This document shows, one piece after another, positions 1 through 5,446 of a stretch of DNA of 6,782 nucleotides (positions are counted from its first letter, which is position 1; every line of letters starts with the position of its first letter). The notes under the pieces are model-generated. The model was not told the DNA's origin and did no database searches. It worked only from the letters and a program-made list of their open reading frames with translations. Position numbers and translations under genes: made by a program. Source of the stretch: Thermoplasmatales archaeon (GTDB taxonomy: Archaea; Thermoplasmatota; JASEFT01; JAUWIS01); contig JASEEW010000096.1 of NCBI GenBank assembly GCA_030019485.1, positions 1 through 6,782 of the forward strand, in the 5' to 3' direction.

Positions 1-204
1 TAGATGGGTAATACAAGGATAACGACGGAAAAATTCAATAAGTCGTAAACTCGGGTCAAAATAACCCACATACCTTTTTGCGGCATCAACACCAACACCG
101 ATTATCCTGCCTATTTTGCTATATGTTAAAGGTTTACCAGCTCTTTCCATAAGCAGGAAAAAAAGTTCTCTGAGTAGTTTAGGGTCACGTACACCATAAT
201 GAAA
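1..204 (-). pseudogene. N-terminally truncated fragment of an archaeal-type AAA ATPase (C-terminal winged-helix region)
   Basis: The minus strand is open for 68 codons from just after an in-frame TGA (205-207) to the window edge. The translation contains RDPKLLRELFFLL, then GKPLTYSKIGRIIGVGVDAA and KRYVGYF. This resembles the region after the ATPase core in archaeal AAA-type ATPases of the DUF4143-associated kind, where a winged helix follows the nucleotide-binding domain. The P-loop and Walker B parts, which should lie upstream, are absent: that space is occupied by the end of the GvpM-GRAM gene, ten bases before the open stretch. The first in-frame ATG is at 150-148, inside the conserved segment. 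I infer a 5'-deleted remnant at the end of the gvp cluster. It continues beyond the left edge, so whether the rest is intact is unknown. Family assignment is from memory of the pattern. Confidence 0.6.
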
Positions 205-213
205 TCATAACAG

Positions 214-783
214 TCAAGCCTTAGCCGATAAAGGTATTTTGCTTTCAATCATATTTTTTAATTCATCCAGTTTCTCAGTATAAAACATTGCAGTTTTATT
301 TCCTTCTAATGACAGGTATAGGTTTTTTCTTTCTTTTCCAAGATGCTTTGTTTCCTTTATCATCAAACCATTTATTTTTTCAATTTCTGTTTCAAACAAT
401 ACCTGCGCTGGCTCTTTCCTGAACAGAAATATTCTTTTGTCTGTAAGATAAATATATCCATGCTGCCATGCAGAGTATATGCCACTGTTATAATAGTATG
501 ACCCAGGGGCTTGTAAAAGGATTTTTTCATCCTCAAACAACGGAGGTTTTGATTTTTCAGATATTTCCTCTGCATAATATTTTCTTATGCTTTCATCCCA
601 AGCCTCCATCATGCCATAGTCAAGCATGGTTTCTATCCCTGCAAGTGCAGCACGCAGATTAACACCAATCAAAGGCACACCTGCAACAGAGATAATCACG
701 TCTGCATTGAGTATAACGCCTTTGTCAAGTATTCTGTCTAACACATCAACTAATGTGCATTCTACATCCTTTGTAGGCTTCAT
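214..783 (-). CDS. gvpM: GvpM-like gas vesicle protein with C-terminal GRAM/PH-like domain
   Basis: This 189-residue protein has two parts. Residues about 9-65 match the GvpA/GvpJ/GvpM shell-protein fold: LVDVLDRILDKGVILNADVI, then AGVPLIGVNLRAALAGI and a short helix ending in YGMMEAWDE. The AGVPLIG and YGMMEAWDE segments are GvpM-like rather than GvpA-like. GvpM is a minor, hydrophobic protein required for vesicle formation in haloarchaea, thought to act in early assembly. Residues about 80-183 look like a GRAM or bacterial PH-like domain: a glycine-containing strand (APGSYYYNSG), then HGYIYLTDKRIFLFRK, then strands ending in a helix (LDELKNMIESKI). Classical GvpM is about 80-90 residues, so the tail roughly doubles the length. 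The ATG at 783 follows AGGGGT by four bases. It is the last intact gene of the cluster, 32 bases after the zinc-ribbon gene. The GvpM part is secure; the GRAM label is a good fit by pattern only. Confidence 0.88.
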   Translation of the reverse strand: MKPTKDVECTLVDVLDRILDKGVILNADVIISVAGVPLIGVNLRAALAGIETMLDYGMMEAWDESIRKYYAEEISEKSKPPLFEDEKILLQAPGSYYYNSGIYSAWQHGYIYLTDKRIFLFRKEPAQVLFETEIEKINGLMIKETKHLGKERKNLYLSLEGNKTAMFYTEKLDELKNMIESKIPLSAKA

Positions 784-815
784 TTTTACCCCTAAATTTT
801 ATTAGATTATTTTTT

Positions 816-959
816 TTATTTAACATATTTTGTTTTAATATAGAATTTTTTGCTCCAAAGCATGTTCCCACATTTCAGACAGTAATTTACGTTTAGGTTT
901 GTTACTTCCTCACCGCAGTGAGGACATTTTGTTATTACTGTCCCAGATTTTTTCACCAT
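816..959 (-). CDS. Small zinc-ribbon protein (47 residues)
   Basis: A short minus-strand frame runs from ATG at 959 to TAA at 818-816 and encodes 47 residues. It begins MVKKSGTVIT and holds two CxxC pairs: CPHC at residues 12-15 and CLKC at 27-30, separated by eleven residues, followed by a lysine-rich tail. This is the layout of a minimal zinc ribbon, in which four cysteines bind one zinc ion. Coding status is supported by a near-perfect ribosome binding site (AGGAGGT, 967-973) seven bases before the ATG, and by a position five bases after the preceding stop codon in the same direction. Zinc ribbons of this size usually bind nucleic acid or another protein. Nothing in the sequence tells which, so a role in the gas vesicle cluster is inferred from position only. 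Confidence 0.85.
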   Translation of the reverse strand: MVKKSGTVITKCPHCGEEVTNLNVNYCLKCGNMLWSKKFYIKTKYVK

Positions 960-964
960 TTTTT

Positions 965-1390
965 TTACCTCCTTTGTTTAAACAGTGTTTCTAAACAGAT
1001 TGATTTAAAACGTTTGAAATCTCTCACGTTCCCTTTTCTAAGGCAAATATTGTCCATTATTACCTTTGGATTGCTATGATTGGGCTGCTCAATCAATTTG
1101 ATAAACCATTTCTTGTGAATGCCAACAGCCAAGTCTGGCGATAGTCTGTCAGTACTGAATTTTAATTCATTGTTTCCCATAATAACTGCAAAGCTTACCT
1201 CTGGCGTACCTATTAAATCAAACTTAATGATAATATCATCAGCCCTTTCTGCCTTCCTCTGAACACTTTTTCTTCTCTTCATCCTGTTAAACATTTTTCT
1301 TGCCTTTTTTATTAGCTCTTTTTCAGTAGGGTCTTGGATTGAGGCAGCTCTTGTAGTCTTCTCATGGATTGTTTTATGTTTTCGCTTCAT
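965..1390 (-). CDS. Basic protein of unknown function, possible distant SCP2-like fold
   Basis: I do not recognise this 141-residue protein with confidence. Residues 1-50 are strongly basic and predicted helical (for example KKARKMFNRMKRRKSVQRKA), which could bind nucleic acid or an acidic partner. Residues about 51-135 look like an alpha/beta domain: DDIIIKFDLIGTPEVSFAVI, then two predicted strands, a helix (AVGIHKKWFIKLIE), and NPKVIMDNICLRKGNVRDFK. The strand pattern, the Gx(D/N) turn near the end and the final helix recall sterol-carrier-protein-2-like domains, but the resemblance is weak and only a guess. The ATG at 1390 overlaps the DnaK stop codon as ATGA, with GAGGA upstream at 1399-1403, so translation is probably coupled to DnaK. 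Position suggests a cluster-specific accessory factor. Real gene: likely. Function: unknown. Confidence 0.85.
   Translation of the reverse strand: MKRKHKTIHEKTTRAASIQDPTEKELIKKARKMFNRMKRRKSVQRKAERADDIIIKFDLIGTPEVSFAVIMGNNELKFSTDRLSPDLAVGIHKKWFIKLIEQPNHSNPKVIMDNICLRKGNVRDFKRFKSICLETLFKQRR
967..973 (-). promoter_or_regulatory. Shine-Dalgarno site of the zinc-ribbon gene
   Basis: The minus strand reads AGGAGGT, a strong match to the archaeal anti-Shine-Dalgarno sequence, seven bases before the ATG at 959. It overlaps the last codons and stop of the upstream gene, as expected for a co-translated polycistronic message. It is the main evidence that the 47-residue frame is a real gene. Confidence 0.8.
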
Positions 1391-3282
1391 GGGTAATCTT
1401 CCTCAAGAAGGATGAGTGATTCTGTTAGTTTATCCATCTGCTTTTTAATATTTTCAGCATTGCCCTTGAGTGTTTTCTTTAGTAGATTGCTCATTTCCTT
1501 AATATTTTCTTTTTCCTTTTTAGGAATTTTTGTTTTTCTCATTATTTTTTCAGCTGAAACTATTAAGGCATTTGCCTTAATGCAAATTCTTGATTTTTCT
1601 GCTATATCATCTACTATTTTGGTTAACTCATTTGTGTGTTTTTTGATTTTTCTATTGTTATCTTCTTTTAACGCTGTTTTCAGTTTTTTAATCAGTTCCC
1701 CAACATCTCTTTTTTCCTGTGCAGAGGCATATTTTTCTTCTTTTATTGTTTTCTCTACCTCATATATTAATGAGGTTGCCCTGTTTCTGTTTTTAATGTT
1801 TTCCTCTTTTCTTTTATCTGTTTCTTCAAAGATTTTTGCTTCCCTAATCATTCTCTGTATCTCTAAGGTAGGAAGCTTTGTTGAATCTGTAATAACTATT
1901 TTCTGTTTTTTCCCTGTTTCCAAATCCTCTGCAGATACATTCAGAATGCCATTCACATCTATGCTGAACGTAACATCAATCAGAGGCTCATGTCTTGGCG
2001 CTGGCTTAATACCTGTCAGATTAAAAAACCCTAAAGATACGTTGTCATGTGCAAGTGCACGCTCACCCTGCAGCACATGGATTGGCACCATTTTTTGAAA
2101 GTCTTGTGCTGTTGTAAACACCCTGCTTTCCTCTGCCGGGATTGTTGTATTCCTTTTAATGAGTTTGGTAAGTACTGCGCCTGATGTTTCTATGCCTAAT
2201 GAAAGAGGTGTAACATCCAGCAGCACCAGATTTTTCATATCGCCTGATAGAATACTTCCCTGGATTGCTGCTCCAACTGATACACACTGCATAGGGTCAA
2301 CGCCTTTCTCAGGAGATTTCCCAAAAAATTTTTTAACTTTTTCTCTGATTATTGGCATCTTTGTTGGACCACCAACGAGGATTACTTTGTCTATCTCATC
2401 AGGATTTACTGACGCATCATTTAAAGCCTGCTTTATTGGTTTATCCATTCTCTGGATTACAGGTTTAACAACTGTTTCCAGTTTATCACGCGTCAAAAAA
2501 ATGTTTCCGTTTGTGAACGGCAGAGACATGTTTGTTGATTTTTTGGATGATAGTTGTATTTTTGCTTTTTCCACAGCATGGCTCAGTTGCTGCAAAACTT
2601 TTTCATGCTTCAACTTAATACTTTTCCCACTTAATTTTTTTAGAACATAATCAGTGATTTTTTTGTCCATGTCTATACCGCCAAGACATGTGTCACCGCT
2701 TGTGGATATGACTTTAAAAACACTGTTGCACATCTCTAGAATGGTAACATCAAATGTTCCGCCGCCAATATCTAATACTGCGATGTTTAAATCCTTTTTG
2801 AGTTTGTCCAGACCGTATGCTAAGGACGCTGCTGTCGGCTCATTGATTATCCTAACAACATCCAGTCCTGCAATAACACCTGCATCCCTTGTCGCAGTTC
2901 TCTGATTATCATTAAAATATGCTGGTACAGTAACAACTGCCTTTTTTATTTTTTTCCCAAGAAATGCTTCCGCATCATTTTTTATTTTTCTGAGTATAAG
3001 CGCAGAAATCTCCTGCGGGATATATGTGTTGCCGTTAATTTTTATTTTGTAATCAGAGCCCATTTTTCTTTTAATATTCATTACTATTCTTTCAGGGTTT
3101 ACCTGTCTTTTTGCATTCTTCCCAACAACTACCCCATTTTTTGTGAATGCAACAACAGATGGGAACATCTTGCCATGTGCTACAAGTCCTTCCTTACTTG
3201 GAATAATCATTGGTTTATTGTTTATCATTATTGCTGCTGCTGAGTTGCTTGTTCCCAGGTCTATACCTATTATTTCACTAAT
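1387..3282 (-). CDS. dnaK: Hsp70 chaperone DnaK with apparent ATT start and extended lid
   Basis: This ATP-dependent Hsp70 is 631 residues from the start proposed here. Phosphate-1 motif GIDLGTSNS is at residues 6-14, NEPTAASLAYG at 147-157, DIGGGTFDV (with the conserved Thr) at 171-179 and VILVGGPTKMP at 300-310. The interdomain linker LVLLDVTP is at 352-359. The beta substrate-binding domain follows to about 475, then a long helical region. The roughly 24-residue ATPase insertion of Gram-negative DnaK is absent, as in archaeal and Gram-positive forms. GGDD of the usual motif is GGID. The first ATG (3228-3226) lies after phosphate-1, so it cannot be the true start. No ATG, GTG or TTG lies between it and the upstream TGA. 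ATT at 3282-3280 gives (M)SEIIGIDLGT, matching normal DnaK N-termini, with a ribosome site six bases upstream. The protein lies between GvpF-J and the basic protein, so a gas-vesicle-specific client set is inferred. No GrpE is seen. Confidence 0.95.
   Translation of the reverse strand: MSEIIGIDLGTSNSAAAIMINNKPMIIPSKEGLVAHGKMFPSVVAFTKNGVVVGKNAKRQVNPERIVMNIKRKMGSDYKIKINGNTYIPQEISALILRKIKNDAEAFLGKKIKKAVVTVPAYFNDNQRTATRDAGVIAGLDVVRIINEPTAASLAYGLDKLKKDLNIAVLDIGGGTFDVTILEMCNSVFKVISTSGDTCLGGIDMDKKITDYVLKKLSGKSIKLKHEKVLQQLSHAVEKAKIQLSSKKSTNMSLPFTNGNIFLTRDKLETVVKPVIQRMDKPIKQALNDASVNPDEIDKVILVGGPTKMPIIREKVKKFFGKSPEKGVDPMQCVSVGAAIQGSILSGDMKNLVLLDVTPLSLGIETSGAVLTKLIKRNTTIPAEESRVFTTAQDFQKMVPIHVLQGERALAHDNVSLGFFNLTGIKPAPRHEPLIDVTFSIDVNGILNVSAEDLETGKKQKIVITDSTKLPTLEIQRMIREAKIFEETDKRKEENIKNRNRATSLIYEVEKTIKEEKYASAQEKRDVGELIKKLKTALKEDNNRKIKKHTNELTKIVDDIAEKSRICIKANALIVSAEKIMRKTKIPKKEKENIKEMSNLLKKTLKGNAENIKKQMDKLTESLILLEEDYP
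1399..1779 (-). repeat. Tandem duplication of the Hsp70 lid helical bundle (protein-level repeat within DnaK)
   Basis: In DnaK residues about 502-562 (ATSLIYEVEKTIKEE to KIVDDIAE) form the usual lid helices. Residues about 570-628 (ANALIVSAEKIMRKT to SLILLEE) repeat the pattern with two one-residue gaps. Shared positions include A..LI...EK, an EK pair before the next helix, L(K)xxLK, IKK, and LT. By hand count about a third of aligned positions are identical. Both copies match the family's lid ending in the L..LK......IKK...LT layout. A standard DnaK ends in a disordered tail at this point. Lysine- and glutamate-rich helices align easily by composition, so the repeat is probable rather than certain. 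Confidence 0.6.
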
Positions 3283-3288
3283 AATTTC

Positions 3289-3295
3289 TCACCTC
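3289..3295 (-). promoter_or_regulatory. Shine-Dalgarno site of dnaK containing the gvpF-J stop codon
   Basis: The minus strand reads GAGGTGA, complementary to the archaeal 16S 3' end, and its last three bases are the TGA stop of the GvpF-J gene. Two ATT codons follow at 3285-3283 and 3282-3280, three and six bases downstream. When the other strong sites of this window are aligned on the same consensus, start spacing is five to six, which favours the second ATT. This site decides the start assignment of dnaK. Confidence 0.7.
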
Positions 3296-4281
3296 TTTGA
3301 TTTCTTCATGATCATAATTGTGTGGTCAACATCATCCTGTCTGAATGAATATGGCGCAGTGGAATGCTTACAGTAATTGATTAGCAAAGCATAGGCTTTC
3401 TCTATTTTCTTAAATTCCTTTTCTCTGCCTTTTTTTCTATCAGGATGATACCTGTATGCCAAGGTACGATGAGCGTTTTCTATTTCCTCCATGGTTGCCT
3501 CCTCATCAAGCCCCAGTATTTTCCTTGCATTATCTATGATGTTGAAATCTATTTTTTCTATTTTCATTTTTGTGAAATTGTATGCTGGCAGAGGACCAAC
3601 AGCGATGATTTTGAGTTTACCTCCAGATTTTTTTTCTAACTCGTTTACTTTATCATAAAAATTGTTTTCCCTGTCTTTATCCACCAAGAAAGATATGTTC
3701 ATTATCATTGACTCATCCATGAGTTTGTTTTCCTCAGAATCATTTGAAAACATACCTAATGCATTTTTTATCTCGTTTACATAAGAATTTCTTTTTTCAT
3801 CTATCACGTTTTTAACCATTTTCCCAAGTTCTATTTTCAGGTTTCTTGCTGAAGGATTTTTTGATACCCTTTCCTTTAATAGCTGAATTTTTTTGTTTTC
3901 ATTCAAAATATCCGCATAAACCTTGTTTGTATCCCATGAGACCTTTACATCAACCTGCACCCTGTTGTTTATTGTTTCAAGCATTGCTTTAAACTCTTTA
4001 TGTCCTTTTTCCAGAATCTTTCTAATCCCCTCATCATGACTAGCAATAACACCAAAACCCATAGGAATAACAGAACATTCTTTCATTATTTCCCTGATAA
4101 CCTTCTCATGCATCAATGCATTCTCCCTTGTAGGCTCAACCATAAAACTTGGTGTTTTGCTGACAAGCGCAGCGATATCCTGATACCTAATTGTATATAC
4201 TTCATTCTTGTCTATTCCAATAGGACCGAAGCTGCTGTTTTCTTTTGCTTTTATTATACCATAAATATATATGTTACTCAT
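3289..4281 (-). CDS. gvpF: GvpL/GvpF family gas vesicle protein fused to a C-terminal J domain
   Basis: This 330-residue protein begins with a GvpL/GvpF region of about 240 residues. It opens with the typical strand IYIYGIIKA, followed by VYTIRYQDIAALVS, the MHEKVIREIM helix and VIPMGFGVIA, and closes with the family's GPLPAYNF motif at 229-236. GvpF/L proteins are minor assembly factors that interact with the shell protein GvpA and with other Gvp proteins. Residues about 245-305 form a J domain: NARKILGLDEEATMEEIENA, then the diagnostic HPD at 279-281 in YRYHPDRKKG, then the helix KEFKKIEKAYALL. The HPD motif stimulates Hsp70 ATPase activity, so the protein should act as a substrate-specific co-chaperone for the DnaK encoded next to it. 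The ATG at 4281 overlaps the upstream stop as ATGA and has AGGAGG nine bases before it. A tail of about 25 residues of unclear role follows the J domain. Confidence 0.93.
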   Translation of the reverse strand: MSNIYIYGIIKAKENSSFGPIGIDKNEVYTIRYQDIAALVSKTPSFMVEPTRENALMHEKVIREIMKECSVIPMGFGVIASHDEGIRKILEKGHKEFKAMLETINNRVQVDVKVSWDTNKVYADILNENKKIQLLKERVSKNPSARNLKIELGKMVKNVIDEKRNSYVNEIKNALGMFSNDSEENKLMDESMIMNISFLVDKDRENNFYDKVNELEKKSGGKLKIIAVGPLPAYNFTKMKIEKIDFNIIDNARKILGLDEEATMEEIENAHRTLAYRYHPDRKKGREKEFKKIEKAYALLINYCKHSTAPYSFRQDDVDHTIMIMKKSKR

Positions 4282-5111
4282 TTTTTACTGCCTCCTATTT
4301 CTCCAACAAATGAGAATGGTGCCCAAGGACCTGTGAATCTTACTGAGAATTCTTTTTTCTTGTTGATTTCTCCCAATATTTTCCCAAGCTGTTCAACTTT
4401 ATCTTTACGGGTAAGGCAGGAAAGGTTTACAATCATTTGCTTGTCCTTCCATTTATCTGGTACTGGCTTGTTCCTTTGCTCAACTTTTATATCGTCAGCA
4501 TAATTTCTGATTTGATTATAAAAATCTTTAGCATAATCGTCCATCAATAACCTAAGCTCATCCTTCAGCATTCCCTCCATTTTCTGTCTTAGCATGTATG
4601 CCACACCCTTTGGTTTTGTTTTAATATCCTCCTTTAACTTTTTGATGCTTGGATTGTTTTTCCCTATTTTTTCCATCATAACTGTTTTGTCACAGAATAT
4701 TTGAACTGTGTACTCCGCCTTGTCTTTAAGAGTTTCCAGCTTATCTTTAAGCGCAGAGTATTCCTCTGACAACCATCTCTTCACTTTTTCCTCATCCCCT
4801 TTGATTATTGTGTCAAAAGAAAACGGTATAACAGTACCAAATTTTTTTGTTGCCTCATCAATAATGTACTGATGCGCAAGTATCCATTCCTTCACAGTTT
4901 GCTCATTCTTTGAGTCGTATGCTTTTGCAGGACATTTGTGAACAACAGCGCCTATGTCCTTATATATTATGGTGTAAACATTGCTGTCATCTATTCCCAT
5001 ATCCCCAAAATCCGCATTTGAACTGCTGATGATAACACAGTAAAGGTATCTTCCCTCAGGTGCTACTTCTTGTTTTGCCTCTGAAACATTTGCAGATTCC
5101 TGCTCTTCCAT
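4278..5111 (-). CDS. gvpL: GvpL/GvpF family gas vesicle protein
   Basis: This 277-residue protein belongs to the GvpL/GvpF family. After a polar leader of about 20 residues, the conserved first strand GRYLYCVIIS appears at 20-29, then VYTIIYKDIGAVVHKCP at 45-61 and a helix with AHQYIIDEA. The family hallmark VIPFSFDTII is at 94-103, followed by a long charged helical middle. The C-terminal signature VRFTGPWAPFSFV is at 257-269. Family members have two domains and help assemble the vesicle, contacting the shell protein. I name it L because it keeps the classical GPW-P-SFV ending and lies next to the J-domain paralogue; the F/L distinction is not firm. ATG at 5111-5109 overlaps the GvpK stop as TGATG. 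A TTG directly upstream (5114-5112) is in frame, but the ATG is the better start. Its own stop overlaps the next ATG. Confidence 0.93.
   Translation of the reverse strand: MEEQESANVSEAKQEVAPEGRYLYCVIISSSNADFGDMGIDDSNVYTIIYKDIGAVVHKCPAKAYDSKNEQTVKEWILAHQYIIDEATKKFGTVIPFSFDTIIKGDEEKVKRWLSEEYSALKDKLETLKDKAEYTVQIFCDKTVMMEKIGKNNPSIKKLKEDIKTKPKGVAYMLRQKMEGMLKDELRLLMDDYAKDFYNQIRNYADDIKVEQRNKPVPDKWKDKQMIVNLSCLTRKDKVEQLGKILGEINKKKEFSVRFTGPWAPFSFVGEIGGSKK
4291..4296 (-). promoter_or_regulatory. Shine-Dalgarno site of the gvpF-J gene
   Basis: AGGAGG on the minus strand lies nine bases before the ATG at 4281, inside the last codons of the upstream GvpL gene. Together with the ATGA overlap it supports translational coupling of the two GvpF/L paralogues and fixes this start. 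Confidence 0.7.
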
Positions 5112-5446
5112 CAAATCATCCCCGCTTTATCTACCTTACCAGTTTCTTCCTTCCATTTCTCAGGGTTTATGATTTTACCTACTGCCTCATCTGCAACCCT
5201 ATCAAGATCATTCCTTATAGCGCCTACTATCTCCTCAATCCCGTTTTCCTTTTTTATATGCTCAAGTGCTTCATCAAGCTCCATCAAGGCATTACCCAAA
5301 CGCTCAATTTCAGACTCATTTAACCTGCCGCCCTCCATCCTTCTCAAAGCCTGACGCTCCAGTGTTTCCTGTATGATTTCCACAAGCGCCACCACCAATC
5401 CGAGCAGACCCGGCTTCAGGTTTTTCTCATCAATCTTTACTGTCAT
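5111..5446 (-). CDS. gvpK: Gas vesicle protein GvpK
   Basis: This 111-residue protein carries the GvpK hallmark in its first 70 residues: KNLKPGLLGLVVALVEIIQE at 8-27, then LERQALRRMEGGRLNESEIE and RLGNALMELDEALEHIK. GvpK is a small helical accessory protein needed for vesicle formation in several systems; its exact biochemical role is not settled. The C-terminal 40 residues (from IVGAIRNDLDRVADEAVGKI) are charged, predicted helical and more variable. The length is in the normal family range. The ATG at 5446 overlaps the stop of the upstream Hsp20 gene as ATGA, with GGAGA a few bases before it in the end of that gene. The stop overlaps the GvpL start. No missing segments or frame problems are visible. 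This is the most confidently named gene in the window. Confidence 0.96.
   Translation of the reverse strand: MTVKIDEKNLKPGLLGLVVALVEIIQETLERQALRRMEGGRLNESEIERLGNALMELDEALEHIKKENGIEEIVGAIRNDLDRVADEAVGKIINPEKWKEETGKVDKAGMI

Noticed and set aside
784..815. Promoter or terminator in the AT-rich 32-base gap before gvpM
   Set aside because: There is no clear TATA/BRE pair, the coding strand has A-runs rather than the T-runs of archaeal terminators, and no hairpin is visible.
1412..2098. Long plus-strand open frame encoding a hydrophobic, serine- and phenylalanine-rich protein that resembles a membrane protein
   Set aside because: It is antisense to the DnaK lid and substrate-binding region; the hydrophobicity is the complement of lysine- and glutamate-rich helices. 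It has no ribosome site and no family motifs.
2159..2905. Two further plus-strand open frames across the DnaK ATPase domain
   Set aside because: They mirror a well-conserved coding strand and show no recognisable motif, so they are shadows.
3226..3228. ATG at 3228 as the DnaK start
   Set aside because: It would remove the first ATP-binding motif (GIDLGT), and no ribosome binding site precedes it.
3289..3291. TGA as a selenocysteine or generally reassigned codon
   Set aside because: TGA ends several other genes in the window at natural family termini, no selenocysteine element is recognisable, and the codon sits in a ribosome binding site between two complete proteins. Low-level read-through is kept as an open possibility.
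4000..4503. Plus-strand open frame spanning the GvpL/GvpF-J junction
   Set aside because: It crosses two clearly real minus-strand genes and contains no domain.
5112..5114. TTG as the GvpL start
   Set aside because: The adjacent ATG (5111-5109) overlaps the GvpK stop in the TGATG form seen in coupled genes and adds only one residue less.
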